From the NCBI RefSeq assembly GCF_900155615.1, contig NZ_FUHT01000002.1, positions 124,001 through 188,000 on the forward strand: 64,000 nt of DNA, in the 5' to 3' direction. The first letter of the stretch is position 1. Each line of letters starts with the position of its first letter. Under the pieces are notes generated by a model. The model was not told the DNA's origin. It searched no databases and was given only the letters and a program-made list of their open reading frames with translations. The stretch comes from Massiliimalia massiliensis. GTDB taxonomy: Bacteria > Bacillota > Clostridia > Oscillospirales > Ruminococcaceae. Both the position numbers and the translations under genes were made by a program. Positions 1 through 9,183 of the stretch are shown here, in pieces.

Positions 1-206
1 ATACTTAAAAGCAGATGTACATGGTCAGGCATCATATTTCCTTCCAGTATTTCTACTCCTTTGTATTTACACAGTGTTCTTATGATTTTCTGCAAATCCA
101 CTCTATACTGTCCGTATATCGCTTTTCTTCGGTATTTCGGTATGAACACTATGTGGTACTTACACATCCATTTTGTGTGTGATAAACTGTTTGTTTTATT
201 TGCCAT
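1..206 (-). CDS. tnpA: IS200/IS605-type transposase TnpA, 3' part outside window
   Basis: The first 68 codons of a Y1 (HUH) transposase, read leftwards from ATG at 206 and cut by the window edge. Visible are the N-terminal WMCKYHIVFIPKYR block typical of IS200 transposases and, near residue 64, the HUH metal-binding motif in the form PDHVHLL. The catalytic tyrosine lies beyond the window. Family knowledge: these enzymes move single-stranded DNA by cutting at subterminal hairpins. The adjacent inverted repeat and hairpin (208-310) fit the left end of the element. Family assignment is confident; intactness cannot be judged. Confidence 0.85.
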   Translation of the reverse strand, partial: MANKTNSLSHTKWMCKYHIVFIPKYRRKAIYGQYRVDLQKIIRTLCKYKGVEILEGNMMPDHVHLLLS

Positions 207-207
207 T

Positions 208-270
208 AAAATCACCTTTCTTTTTTTGCAATAAGCTTGAACATCTTATTGTACCACGAAAGGTGATTTT
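208..270. repeat. 13-bp inverted repeat in the IS200 5' region
   Basis: AAAATCACCTTTC (208-220) is repeated perfectly inverted at 258-270 and ends in a T run, directly upstream of the transposase start. In IS200-type elements a hairpin here is known to limit read-in transcription and translation. That role is inferred by analogy. Confidence 0.6.
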
Positions 271-291
271 TTTGGTTTAACCTTTTGTTTC

Positions 292-310
292 CCACCCGCA
301 TAGCGGGTGG
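292..310. repeat. Subterminal hairpin, probable IS200 left end
   Basis: CCACCCGC, loop ATA, GCGGGTGG: an 8-bp perfect stem about 90 bp upstream of the transposase start on the minus strand. Its size and place fit the hairpin that a Y1 transposase recognises. The exact element tip (roughly 310-345) cannot be fixed without the other end. Confidence 0.5.
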
Positions 311-360
311 TTTTCTGTTTCGTGCCGCTGGCACTCAACCGTCTAAAGACACTAATGAAA

Positions 361-394
361 GACAGCAGGCAGAGCTGCAGCTCTGCCTGCTGTC
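361..394. terminator. Perfect 17-bp-stem hairpin, probable bidirectional terminator
   Basis: A 34-bp perfect palindrome beginning GACAGCAGG, followed on the plus side by TTTTTT and on the minus side by TTTC. It sits 13 bp past the stop of the minus-strand glycosyltransferase gene and shields it from the IS200 element. Confidence 0.75.
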
Positions 395-407
395 TTTTTT
401 ATCTCTG

Positions 408-1376
408 TCACGATCCGGTTTCATCCTTGTCATCGTGCAGGAATCGGTCAATGATAAAGCGCGGGCGCTGTTTCACCTCCAGGTAAATTTTCCCGATATA
501 CTCACCCACGATTCCAATCGCCAACAGGGTCAGTCCGCCGATCAGCCAAACACTGGCCGCAACGCTGGACCATCCGGTTACAGTATTGCCGGTGAAAAAA
601 CGTACCAGAATATAAACAAACATAATCATACTTGCCAGGAACACCAAAAAGCCCAGTGAGGTGATCAGCCGGATCGGCTTCACACTCAACGAAGTGATTC
701 CCTCCAGTGCAAAGGAGAGCATCTTTTTTAACGGGTATTTACTTTCTCCTGCAAATCGCTCGCTCCGCTCATACAGCACTGTATCCGTCCGATATCCAAT
801 CATCGGCACTATCCCGCGCAGGAAAAGGTTTACCTCTCTAAACTCCGCCAGCCCGTCCAATGCGCGGCGGCTCATCAGGCGGTAATCCGCGTGATTGAAA
901 ACCGTATTGGCACCCAGCCAGTTCATCACACGGTAAAACCCTTCCGCTGTCACCCTCTTAAAAAAGCTGTCGGTTACACGTTTGGAACGCACTCCATATA
1001 CAATATCGCAGCCATCCAGATATTTTTCCATCATCTCATCAATCGCATTGATGTCATCCTGTAGGTCAGCATCCATAGAAATGACTGCGTCTGCATGCTT
1101 CCTGACCGTCATCAAGCCTGCTAAAAGGGCGTTCTGATGTCCCCGGTTGCGGCTAAGATTGATTCCGCAAATCATAGAGTCCTCCCTGTGGTAGCCCTCA
1201 ATCAGCTCCCAGGTTTTGTCCTTTGATCCATCGTTGACCAAGGCAATTCTGCTCTTTTCCGAGATCAGGCCCTCCCGGATCAAAGCCTGGAATTTTCCCT
1301 TCAGCCGTTTTACTGTTTCGGGCAAAACCTCTTCTTCATTATAACAGGGAATCACAACATATAAAATCCGGCCCAT
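408..1376 (-). CDS. GT2 glycosyltransferase with C-terminal membrane segments (GtrB/DPM1-like)
   Basis: About 322 aa. The N-terminal GT-A fold shows VVIPCYNEE, the nucleotide region with ALVNDGSKD, and the metal-binding SMDADLQDD (DxD-like). Two hydrophobic segments lie near residues 230-255 and 265-290, followed by a short basic tail. This is the layout of polyprenyl-phosphate sugar transferases such as GtrB, which load a sugar onto undecaprenyl phosphate at the membrane; the sugar is unknown. A TTG six codons upstream (1394) would also open the frame, but the ATG at 1376 has a GGAAGTGG SD sequence and gives the usual family start. Single gene with its own promoter and terminator. Confidence 0.85.
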   Translation of the reverse strand: MGRILYVVIPCYNEEEVLPETVKRLKGKFQALIREGLISEKSRIALVNDGSKDKTWELIEGYHREDSMICGINLSRNRGHQNALLAGLMTVRKHADAVISMDADLQDDINAIDEMMEKYLDGCDIVYGVRSKRVTDSFFKRVTAEGFYRVMNWLGANTVFNHADYRLMSRRALDGLAEFREVNLFLRGIVPMIGYRTDTVLYERSERFAGESKYPLKKMLSFALEGITSLSVKPIRLITSLGFLVFLASMIMFVYILVRFFTGNTVTGWSSVAASVWLIGGLTLLAIGIVGEYIGKIYLEVKQRPRFIIDRFLHDDKDETGS

Positions 1377-1465
1377 GCTACTATCCACTTCCAATCTTTG
1401 TCATACCTGATATTAGAGTGTACGACAAACCGCGGGAATATGCATTCCCGTCCATTCTTCTTTCT

Positions 1466-1494
1466 ATTATAGGTAATTTCTGGATAGATGACAA
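1466..1494 (-). promoter_or_regulatory. Sigma-A-type promoter of the GT2 gene
   Basis: On the minus strand TTGTCA (1489-1494), a 17-bp spacer and TATAAT (1466-1471). The leader it would produce carries a palindrome, CGGGAAT-ATGC-ATTCCCG (1433-1450), of unknown role. Confidence 0.7.
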
Positions 1495-1562
1495 CCCCTT
1501 TCCCAATAAGTTACAAAATTGACACAAAAGCCTGTCGAATCGGCTCAGAAAGCAGTCCGCCC

Positions 1563-1590
1563 TTGTTTTTTATTTTTTACCTGTTATAAT
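1563..1590 (+). promoter_or_regulatory. Promoter of the GH25/Big_2 gene
   Basis: TTGTTT (1563-1568), a 16-bp spacer and TATAAT (1585-1590), about 50 bp ahead of the start codon. An SD sequence, AGAGGAG, precedes the ATG. Confidence 0.65.
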
Positions 1591-1637
1591 TAAATTGAAT
1601 TTGTATATCCGTTTAAACCGGAAGGAAGAGGAGCTTT

Positions 1638-4600
1638 ATGACACAATCAAAACGCTTTGCCGCTGTTTTTCTGTCGGTTTTATTGTTTATTGAGGTGCTG
1701 TGTTCAGTACCGTCTGCCGTGTCGGCAGAAGAACAGCCCGCTGACAGTATCATTCAGGCTGAGGGGGACTTCCGTTATCTGATTTCAGACGAAGGCGCCA
1801 TACTCTCAGAATATCTCGGTACAGCCTCTATTGTTCAGTTGCCGGGCGCCGTATCCTCCGGGGCGGGAGAGATTCCGGTGGTCGCAATTGGAGAAGAGGC
1901 CTTTTCCTCCTGCACGGATTTAACCGCAGTGTCTCTCCCTGAGTCAATTACCGCGATCCAAAGCCGCGCCTTTTCTGACTGCCCGGCTCTTAAAGCTCTC
2001 CTCTTTCAGAGGGTGCCTGATACAATCTCGGATTCCGCCTTTTTAGGTTCTGACTCTGTTGTAATTTATACCAGAGAATCCCCCTTACCGGGTGATCTCA
2101 CATTACAGGAACCTGACCCTGAAAATCCAGACGCTGCAGTAATCCGGATTTTCTCCCCGTTATCCGCCGGACAGCTTACCAGTATCCTATCTCCGGATGA
2201 ACTCCAGCAGTTGGGGTTCCCTCTGGTAACTGCTATTCAGCTAAACCATTCTTCTGCGGTGCTGGGAGTCGGCGGCACTCTGCAGCTAGAAGCAGGGACT
2301 GAGCCTGCGGGCCTTGAGCAAACCGTACTGGAATATGCGTCCTCTGACTCCGGGATTGCCTCGGTAGATAATAACGGCCTCGTCACTGCAAAAAAGGCCG
2401 GGACGGCAATAATCACGGTCTCGGCACAGGATGGAAGCGGCGTTTCCGCCTCCTGTAAAGTCACTGTGGAGCAGAAGGCCGCCGCTATCAAGCCGGGCGT
2501 GACCTCCCGGACAATTTATATCGGGAAGCCCTATTCCTTAAAGGTTTCCTTTACTCCGACTGACACCAGTAATAAAGCCCTCTCCTTTTCTTCCTCCAAT
2601 TCCTCTGTTGCCTCCGTCAGCAGCAGCGGCACCATTACCGGAAAAGCGAAAGGAACTGCTGTGATTACCGTTAAAACCCAGGACGGCAGCAATCTGTCTG
2701 CAACGGTTGCCGTAACAGTGTGCCAGCCGGTAACGAAGATTTCTTTAAATGCTGCCAGCAAATCCCTTTATACCGGTTCATCCTACCAGCTTACCGCCTC
2801 AGCCTCCCCATCCTCTGCCAGCAGCCGGGCTGTTGCCTACTCATCGTCCAACAGCTCAGTGGCATCTGTTTCCAGCACCGGTAAAATCACAGCCAAAAAA
2901 GCGGGTACCGCGACTATTACCGTTTCCGCGAAGGACGGACAAGGCGCCAAGGCCACCTGTAAAGTGACGGTCAAGCAGAAGGTAACGAGCATTAAAGCTT
3001 CTGTCTCTTCGAAAACCGTTTATATTGGTAAGCCATATACCTTATCGGTAAAGGTTTCCCCTTCTAACGCAACCAACAAAAAGCTGTCCTATTCCTCTTC
3101 TAATAAATCGGTTGCCACTGTTTCCAGCTCCGGGAAGATTACCGCCAAGAAAAAGGGTACCGCCAAAATCACCATCAAAACAACGGACGGCACCAATAAA
3201 AAGATAACCGTCAAAGTTACTGTGAAAAGGCCCGTTACAAAAGTAAAGCTCAGCGCCACCAAAAAAACGCTGAATGCCGGAGCGACCTATCGGCTGAGGG
3301 CAACTGCCTCCCCCACCTCGGCAAACAGCAGAAAAGTGACCTATTCCTCTTCCAACAAATCGGTTGCTACTGTTTCCAGCACGGGCAAGATCAAAGCCAA
3401 AAAGGGTGGTACGGCTATCATCACAGTGAAGGCCAAGGACGGGCAGGGCGCAAAGGCCACCTGTAAGATCACCGTCAGGCAGAAGGTAACGAGCATCAAA
3501 CCCTCTGTTTCCTCAAAAACAGTCTATGTCGGAAAGCCTTATACCCTGTCTGTCAAGGTTTATCCCTCCAGCGCAAGCAACAAGGGACTCTCTTATTCTT
3601 CTTCCAATAAAGCTGTCGCAACTGTCTCCAGCTCCGGAAAAATCACTCCAAAGAAAAAAGGAACGGCGATCATTACTATCAAGACCAAGGACGGCAGCAG
3701 CAAGAAAAAAACGGTTAAGGTTACTGTAAAGCAGCCGGTAACGAAGATTACTCTCAACACTGCCAGCCGGGAACTGTATATCGGAAAAACCTACCAGCTC
3801 AAGGCAACCGCGTCGCCCTCCTCAGCGAACAGCAAATCTGTCAGCTATTCCTCCTCGAACACATCTGTCGCTACCGTTTCCAGTACCGGAAAGATCACTG
3901 CTAAAAAGGCAGGGAAAGCGACTATCACAGTGAAGGCCAAGGATGGGCAGGGCGCTAAAAAATCCATTACTATTACTGTACTCGGAGCAAATCTAACGCT
4001 AAACGCCAGTACGGTTCCAATGATGCCTGGAAAAACCTTCCGCCTGGATGCGAACTTGGAAGGAACACAGTCGGGTGTAACAGTGAAATACTCTTCTTCC
4101 GATACAGGAATCGCCACTGTTTCCTCCGGCGGCGTTATTACAGCAAAAAAGACCGGCACTGCTAAAATTACAGTTAAGGCTTCCGACGGTTCTATTTCCA
4201 AGACGGTAACCGTTACTGTGAAAAACGGTTTCGTTGCGCATGGCGTGGACGCCTCCTATGCGAACGGTACCGTTTCGGTCGACAATTGGAAAAAAGTGAA
4301 AGCAGACGGTTATGATTTCGCTATAATCCGGGGTGGCTTCGGACGGTTTAATCTTTATCCGAGCCAGGTCGACAAGCAGTTTGCCAGCAACTATAAAAAT
4401 GCGCGGGCTGCCGGATTGGACTTGGGCGTTTACCATTACAGCTATGCCAAAACTGTGGCGGAGGCAAAAACAGAGGCTTATGCTATGGTAGACCTGCTGG
4501 ATGGAAAGAAGTTTGAATATCCCATTGTTTATGATGTTGAGGAAGCAAGCCAGGCCGCCCTGGGCGCTATCAAAATGAGCGCCATTGTCGACGCCTACTG

Positions 4601-4877
4601 CAGCATTCTCGAGGACAACGGCTACTACGTGATGGTTTACAGCTACGCCTATTTCCTGAATGGCAGCTTAAACAGCAGCATTACCAGCAAGTATGACATT
4701 TGGCTGGCGCATTATGGTGTCAGTTCCCCGAACACTACCTATAAGGGTGATTGCCAAATGTGGCAGTATACCTCCAATGGACGGGTAAACGGCCTGGGCA
4801 GCAAACCGGTTGATTTAAACTACGCTTATGTTGATTATCCTTCCATCATCAAAAACGGACATTTCAATGGATATTGA
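1638..4877 (+). CDS. Secreted GH25 lysozyme with LRR_5 segment and eight Big_2 domains
   Basis: 1079 aa. A signal peptide (residues 1-30) is followed by a BspA-type leucine-rich segment (about 60-135, with IGEEAFSSC and IQSRAFSDC). Eight bacterial Ig-like (Big_2) domains of about 84 aa cover residues 197-865. A C-terminal GH25 domain (866-1079) shows GVDASYANG and the catalytic DxE in VYDVEE. GH25 enzymes are muramidases that cut peptidoglycan; the Ser/Thr/Lys-rich Ig array is probably a wall-binding stalk. Domains 2-7 alternate between two subtypes (KVTSIK- and PVTKI-starting), so the true repeat unit is two domains (504 bp). There is no sortase motif or membrane tail. It could be an autolysin or an interbacterial lysin. 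Confidence 0.9.
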   Translation: MTQSKRFAAVFLSVLLFIEVLCSVPSAVSAEEQPADSIIQAEGDFRYLISDEGAILSEYLGTASIVQLPGAVSSGAGEIPVVAIGEEAFSSCTDLTAVSLPESITAIQSRAFSDCPALKALLFQRVPDTISDSAFLGSDSVVIYTRESPLPGDLTLQEPDPENPDAAVIRIFSPLSAGQLTSILSPDELQQLGFPLVTAIQLNHSSAVLGVGGTLQLEAGTEPAGLEQTVLEYASSDSGIASVDNNGLVTAKKAGTAIITVSAQDGSGVSASCKVTVEQKAAAIKPGVTSRTIYIGKPYSLKVSFTPTDTSNKALSFSSSNSSVASVSSSGTITGKAKGTAVITVKTQDGSNLSATVAVTVCQPVTKISLNAASKSLYTGSSYQLTASASPSSASSRAVAYSSSNSSVASVSSTGKITAKKAGTATITVSAKDGQGAKATCKVTVKQKVTSIKASVSSKTVYIGKPYTLSVKVSPSNATNKKLSYSSSNKSVATVSSSGKITAKKKGTAKITIKTTDGTNKKITVKVTVKRPVTKVKLSATKKTLNAGATYRLRATASPTSANSRKVTYSSSNKSVATVSSTGKIKAKKGGTAIITVKAKDGQGAKATCKITVRQKVTSIKPSVSSKTVYVGKPYTLSVKVYPSSASNKGLSYSSSNKAVATVSSSGKITPKKKGTAIITIKTKDGSSKKKTVKVTVKQPVTKITLNTASRELYIGKTYQLKATASPSSANSKSVSYSSSNTSVATVSSTGKITAKKAGKATITVKAKDGQGAKKSITITVLGANLTLNASTVPMMPGKTFRLDANLEGTQSGVTVKYSSSDTGIATVSSGGVITAKKTGTAKITVKASDGSISKTVTVTVKNGFVAHGVDASYANGTVSVDNWKKVKADGYDFAIIRGGFGRFNLYPSQVDKQFASNYKNARAAGLDLGVYHYSYAKTVAEAKTEAYAMVDLLDGKKFEYPIVYDVEEASQAALGAIKMSAIVDAYCSILEDNGYYVMVYSYAYFLNGSLNSSITSKYDIWLAHYGVSSPNTTYKGDCQMWQYTSNGRVNGLGSKPVDLNYAYVDYPSIIKNGHFNGY
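2226..4229 (+). repeat. Coding tandem repeats (Big_2 array, 252-bp units in 504-bp dyads)
   Basis: Eight consecutive units encode Big_2 domains. The GGTAACGAGC segment at 2981 recurs at 3485, exactly 504 bp on, and the PVTK-type units have the same period. This shows duplication of a two-domain block rather than of single domains. Confidence 0.8.
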
Positions 4878-4960
4878 TACCAATAAAATGATTTCAGTTT
4901 TGGTGATTTCTACAAAATAACGCGAAACAACGGAGACTTATAGAAAATACTTTTAATAAG

Positions 4961-4969
4961 TGCTATAAT
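4961..4969 (+). promoter_or_regulatory. Extended -10 promoter for the GH43 gene
   Basis: TGCTATAAT (TGn plus TATAAT) at 4961-4969 without a good -35. The leader then holds a 12-bp hairpin at 5001-5035 (GCGCTCCTCTTG paired with CAAGAGGGGCGC, one G-T pair), which may be regulatory or a weak terminator of the upstream gene. Confidence 0.5.
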
Positions 4970-5102
4970 ATGTCTGCTGTTGTATTTCGTATTTATGAAT
5001 GCGCTCCTCTTGTACGAAAATGGCAAGAGGGGCGCGTTGCCGTCTAAAAAGCGTTCAGGGTAATGCTTGCCGGCGCAGTTCACACAGAAAGGAATGACCA
5101 TC

Positions 5103-6725
5103 ATGAAAAACACCTTTACCAATCCCATTCTAAAGGGCTTTTATCCAGACCCATCCATCTGCCGTGTCGGAGAGGACTATTATCTTGCGACCTCCTCCTT
5201 TGACTATTTCCCCGGAATCCCAATTTTCCACAGCAGAGACTTAGTTCACTGGGAGCAGCTAGGCCATGCCATTCACCGTCCGGAGCAGCTCGACTATTCC
5301 AAAGCTGCTTTTTCCGAAGGGGCATGGGCGCCGTCATTGCGGTATCACAACGGCGTCTTTTATATTATCAACACCTTTGTCACCGAGGGACGGGAGGCTG
5401 AGCGGATGAATTATATTGTAACCGCTGCCGATCCGGCCGGGCCATGGTCTGATCCCATTGTTGTGAAAGGCGCCGACGGGATCGACTCCTCCCTGTTTTT
5501 TGACGACGACGGCTCTGTATGGTACTGCGGAAATTATATCAGCAAAGAGAAGCTATATCCCAGCCACCACGGGATCTATCTTTGTGAGCTCGACCCGGAA
5601 ACCTTCCAGTTTAAGGGAGAGCGGAAAATCATCTGGGATGGGAAATGGAGCCATGCAAAATATATTGAAGCGCCGCATATCTATAAAATGAATGGGATGT
5701 ACTACCTGATTGTTGCAGAGGGCGGGACCTTTTTCAACCACTGCGTTATGATGGCACGCTGTAAAACCATTGACGGTAATTACGAAATCTGCCCGCGCAA
5801 TCCCATTGTCTCTCACCGGCATCTCAGCCTGATGCACCCTATTTCTGTTACAGGCCATGCCGATATCGTGGAAACGCAGAATGGAGAATGGTGGATGGTT
5901 CTGCTGGGTGTGCGTCCTTATACTGGTGTACAGTTCAACACCGGGCGCGAAACCTTCCTTGTACCGATTGTCTGGGAGGAGGACGGATGGCCCCGGATCG
6001 ACAATGATGACGGGATTGTCCACTTTGAGGAGCGGCTGCCGAATCTTCCCACAACCTATTATCCGGTTTCCTGTCCGAACGACCAATTTGAATCAGAAAC
6101 GCTGGGGCTGCAATGGAATATGATCCGTCCCGCAAAGACCAGCTTCTACAGCCTGTCTGAACGGAAAGGCTGGCTGCGGCTGTTTATGCAGGAAAAAACA
6201 CTGGCGGACAATTATTGTACCCCTTCCTTTTTGGGACGCAGGCAGCAGGATCAATATTTCGCAGCCGGCACCGCTATGGAATTCCACCCCGCTAGCGACC
6301 GGGAGGAAGCCGGCATTGCCATGGTACAAAGCAATGAATTTCACTACCTCTATACAGTCCAGGCAGAAGGCGGCCAGGCTTACCTTACTCTATCCAAAAA
6401 CTTCAACCAGGCAGAGTTCTTTGATAACCAGTACCTGGGAGTAGATCTGAAAAAGGACGAAATCAAGCGTTTGCCATTACCCGGTTATCAGGGCAAAATT
6501 TATCTCTGGGTACAGAATGAATGCGAGACATACAGCCTCTATTACGGCTTTGAAGAATCGCAGCGGCTTCCCTTCCTCAGTGGACTGGACGCTTCCCTTC
6601 TCTCCAGCAACGTTGCCGGAGGGTTTGTGGGCGCGTATCTTGGGATGTACTGTTCTTCCAATCATGCGCCTTCGGATAACTATGCTGATTTTGACTGGTT
6701 TCAGTACTATCCTTTTGAAGGATAA
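5103..6725 (+). CDS. GH43 beta-xylosidase (XynB-like)
   Basis: 540 aa, no signal peptide, so probably cytoplasmic. It opens with NPILKGFYPDPS. By family comparison the catalytic residues are D16 (general base), D128 in GIDSS (pKa modulator) and E189 in YIEAPH (acid), closely matching spacing known for Geobacillus XynB3. A C-terminal beta-sandwich (about 320-540) completes the GH43 subfamily-11 layout. These enzymes release xylose from short xylo-oligosaccharides. An in-frame ATG at 5067 and one at 5094 exist, but the SD AGAAAGGA is correctly spaced only for 5103. No transporter gene adjoins it. Confidence 0.9.
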   Translation: MKNTFTNPILKGFYPDPSICRVGEDYYLATSSFDYFPGIPIFHSRDLVHWEQLGHAIHRPEQLDYSKAAFSEGAWAPSLRYHNGVFYIINTFVTEGREAERMNYIVTAADPAGPWSDPIVVKGADGIDSSLFFDDDGSVWYCGNYISKEKLYPSHHGIYLCELDPETFQFKGERKIIWDGKWSHAKYIEAPHIYKMNGMYYLIVAEGGTFFNHCVMMARCKTIDGNYEICPRNPIVSHRHLSLMHPISVTGHADIVETQNGEWWMVLLGVRPYTGVQFNTGRETFLVPIVWEEDGWPRIDNDDGIVHFEERLPNLPTTYYPVSCPNDQFESETLGLQWNMIRPAKTSFYSLSERKGWLRLFMQEKTLADNYCTPSFLGRRQQDQYFAAGTAMEFHPASDREEAGIAMVQSNEFHYLYTVQAEGGQAYLTLSKNFNQAEFFDNQYLGVDLKKDEIKRLPLPGYQGKIYLWVQNECETYSLYYGFEESQRLPFLSGLDASLLSSNVAGGFVGAYLGMYCSSNHAPSDNYADFDWFQYYPFEG

Positions 6726-6749
6726 TCAGCCTGACAAAATTAGATCTAT

Positions 6750-6790
6750 CAAAGCAGGGGATGCAGCCATAGGCTGCATCCCCTGCTTTG
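6750..6790. terminator. Bidirectional terminator between convergent GH43 and vanW genes
   Basis: A 19-bp perfect stem (6750-6768 with 6772-6790) and a 3-nt loop ATA, in the gap between two convergent genes. Confidence 0.85.
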
Positions 6791-6810
6791 ATGTGGTGTA
6801 GAAATGATCT

Positions 6811-8910
6811 CTATTCCTCTACCTTTTCTTCTGTCTTTTCCGGCTTTTCCGTTGTTTCAGGACTTTCTGCCGTACCCACCAGAATCGTCTGGTTTACCGG
6901 ATTATACCGGGAACTGGGCAGCGCCTCTGTTTTTACCTTTTTGCCATCTTTATAGTAGGTGCGCTGTGCACTGGCAGTACTGCCCGCACGTGCCTCAATC
7001 TTCACTTTTTCCGTGCCTTTTGGCAGGGAAGAATCCTTCACCTTGGTCGGAGCTCCCGGAGACAAGGTTGAGGTTTTCCAGGAGGTGATCTCAATCTTAT
7101 CCCAATCCTCTGGCTGATGGCCATAAATGATGACATTTAGGGTGGTTCCGGACATATAGGATTTAATATAGATCGGATAATCGGTATTGTTCTTGAACTT
7201 CATATCCTGGCTGCCCCAGCTTACCATTGCGTCCTGCCCGATTGGGACATAGGAGGAAGGCCAACGGTGATTACCGCGTTCCACAACCTCCAGCCCCGCT
7301 CGGATCGCCGCGCCGTATACGGTAGTGGATGCCTGGCAGACCCCGCCGCCGAGGCCGTCAACCAATTCGCCGTTTTTGATCACGCCCGCAGCTCTAAAGC
7401 CATTTGCCGCAGTACGCCGGCCCACTGTTCCATTAAAGGAGAAGGTGTCACCCGGTTGTAATACCGTACCGTTAATCCGGTTAAGAGCATTTGCCATATT
7501 GTGGTTTCCATTGGCTGTATTGGTGGATTTGGTGGAATAGGAGGCAAGCTTTGTAATATCCTGCATAAGCTGCTCTTTATCCACTTCAAAGGGTGTTTCT
7601 GTGACCTTGATAGAAATAGTTCCGGTTTTATCCTCAGATTCCAGGATCGTTCTGCAGTCCTCTACCAATTGAGTCTGATCCACCTCTATGCCGACCACAC
7701 CATCCTCTACATGGAACATAGCCTCAATGTCAGAACCTGCAGACGGGTCAAATTCCCCTACTGATGCGTCTTTCGGCTCGGTATTCAGCTCGGAGGCCGC
7801 AGCCGCCGCAATCTGGGCAAGAATATTATCGATCTGGTCAAGCTCGTGGTTTAAGGCCAGCTTCTCGGGATTGTTCTTTAAAGACAAAACCTTAAAATAC
7901 CGCAGCCATATATTCCCTTCCCGGCCAATCTGATAAGCCTCCTTGAGAATTTCATCAGTATTGTAGACAAAAGTGAAATCATCTTCTGTATAATGATACG
8001 ATTTGTCATTATATGTAAGCGTAAGATCAATGGGGTCACGAAGATCCAGCTCAAGATCCTTCATCAGTGTCTCTGCTTCTTCCATTGTTTTCCCGCTTAA
8101 ATCAACGTCCTCAATGAAAATTCCATCATAGAACGTGTCGACGTCCAGCTTTTTTTCAATCGAGCTGCTTAAAAAGACCATCACAATCGCAATAACGGCA
8201 ATCAACAATGCTGCACAGCCGCCGACGATCGCTAATACTTTTTTCCTCTTTGGCGTCAGTCCCTTTTTCTTCTCATCGCCTGTATCAGTTTCCACTGGCG
8301 TTGTTGTGCCGACAGCGGCCGGTATTTCGGGCGTCTCCTGAGGCGCAGGTTTTCCCTTTTTCTCCTGGCCTGCTGCAGTAACTGGTTTAGACGTGCCTTC
8401 ATCCTGGTGTTGTTTCCAGCTGGATTGCGGCGTTTCCTTCACGGAAGAAATCTCTGGCTTTAGCTCTGTCGCTTTCGCCGGGGTTGGTTTTGTCTCCGGG
8501 GTTAGCGTTTTTTCCGATTTGGCTTTTTCAGGCTTTGCAGTTTCCTGAATTGGAAAAGCCTCTTTGGCCTCGTTTTTCTTATCTTCTTTCACCGGATCGG
8601 TTTCCTGCTTCTTAGGCTGTTCGTCCTTCTTTTTAGAATCTGTCTTGAGCGGAAAAGCCTCGCCTGCAGTTTTCTGCTGCTCTTTCTTTTTCGGCTCAGA
8701 GGATTTCACTTTAGTCTCTTTGCTTTTTTGATTTTCCGCGCCTACACGATCAAAAATCTTTGTCTCAGTATCTACCTTTTTTGCTTCAGAAGCTTTATCA
8801 TTTTCTGGATTGCGTTCTTTATCTGTTAGAGTATCATTCTGATTTATATTCTCCGTAGATTGCTTGTTTTCCTTTGCGTTTTTTGCAGAGGAAGACTTCC
8901 TGCGGCTCAT
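6811..8910 (-). CDS. VanW-family membrane-anchored cell-wall protein with charged N-terminal region
   Basis: 699 aa. Residues 1-225 are a Lys/Glu/Thr-rich, low-complexity cytoplasmic segment. One membrane helix (about 226-250, VLAIVGGCAALLIAVIAIV) follows, then YoaR-type peptidoglycan-binding domains (about 260-480), a VanW domain (PGDTFSFNGTVG and GLGGGVCQASTT) and a C-terminal G5-like part. VanW proteins occur in glycopeptide-resistance clusters and in many clostridial surface proteins; the biochemical role is unsettled. SD AAGGGGG precedes the ATG. The long charged N-terminus is the unusual part. Confidence 0.85.
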   Translation of the reverse strand: MSRRKSSSAKNAKENKQSTENINQNDTLTDKERNPENDKASEAKKVDTETKIFDRVGAENQKSKETKVKSSEPKKKEQQKTAGEAFPLKTDSKKKDEQPKKQETDPVKEDKKNEAKEAFPIQETAKPEKAKSEKTLTPETKPTPAKATELKPEISSVKETPQSSWKQHQDEGTSKPVTAAGQEKKGKPAPQETPEIPAAVGTTTPVETDTGDEKKKGLTPKRKKVLAIVGGCAALLIAVIAIVMVFLSSSIEKKLDVDTFYDGIFIEDVDLSGKTMEEAETLMKDLELDLRDPIDLTLTYNDKSYHYTEDDFTFVYNTDEILKEAYQIGREGNIWLRYFKVLSLKNNPEKLALNHELDQIDNILAQIAAAAASELNTEPKDASVGEFDPSAGSDIEAMFHVEDGVVGIEVDQTQLVEDCRTILESEDKTGTISIKVTETPFEVDKEQLMQDITKLASYSTKSTNTANGNHNMANALNRINGTVLQPGDTFSFNGTVGRRTAANGFRAAGVIKNGELVDGLGGGVCQASTTVYGAAIRAGLEVVERGNHRWPSSYVPIGQDAMVSWGSQDMKFKNNTDYPIYIKSYMSGTTLNVIIYGHQPEDWDKIEITSWKTSTLSPGAPTKVKDSSLPKGTEKVKIEARAGSTASAQRTYYKDGKKVKTEALPSSRYNPVNQTILVGTAESPETTEKPEKTEEKVEE

Positions 8911-9123
8911 ATAATACCCCCTTCATGATATAATCATACATCTATTATGCTACTACATCTAGCCCAAGAAGTAAAGTTACAGAATTTTAACGGCACGCCC
9001 TAAAAAGTTACATTTTTTTACCCTTCTTGTCTAACCTTACAAATTTAAAATAATATCCCCCCGGATTTTAGATTGATCTCTAACAGCGACAAAAAAGAGG
9101 TTTCTATTTTGGAATAGATAAGG

Positions 9124-9129
9124 TATAAT
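9124..9129 (+). promoter_or_regulatory. -10 element upstream of the CCA-adding enzyme gene
   Basis: TATAAT at 9124-9129 with only a poor -35 (around TTCTAT, 9102-9107). Transcription would begin near 9136, leaving almost no leader for an ATG at 9142. This supports the downstream TTG start. Confidence 0.45.
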
Positions 9130-9183
9130 AACGTTAAGCAGATGGTTTCACGCTGCTATAAAAGCAGAAAGGGCGGGATTATT

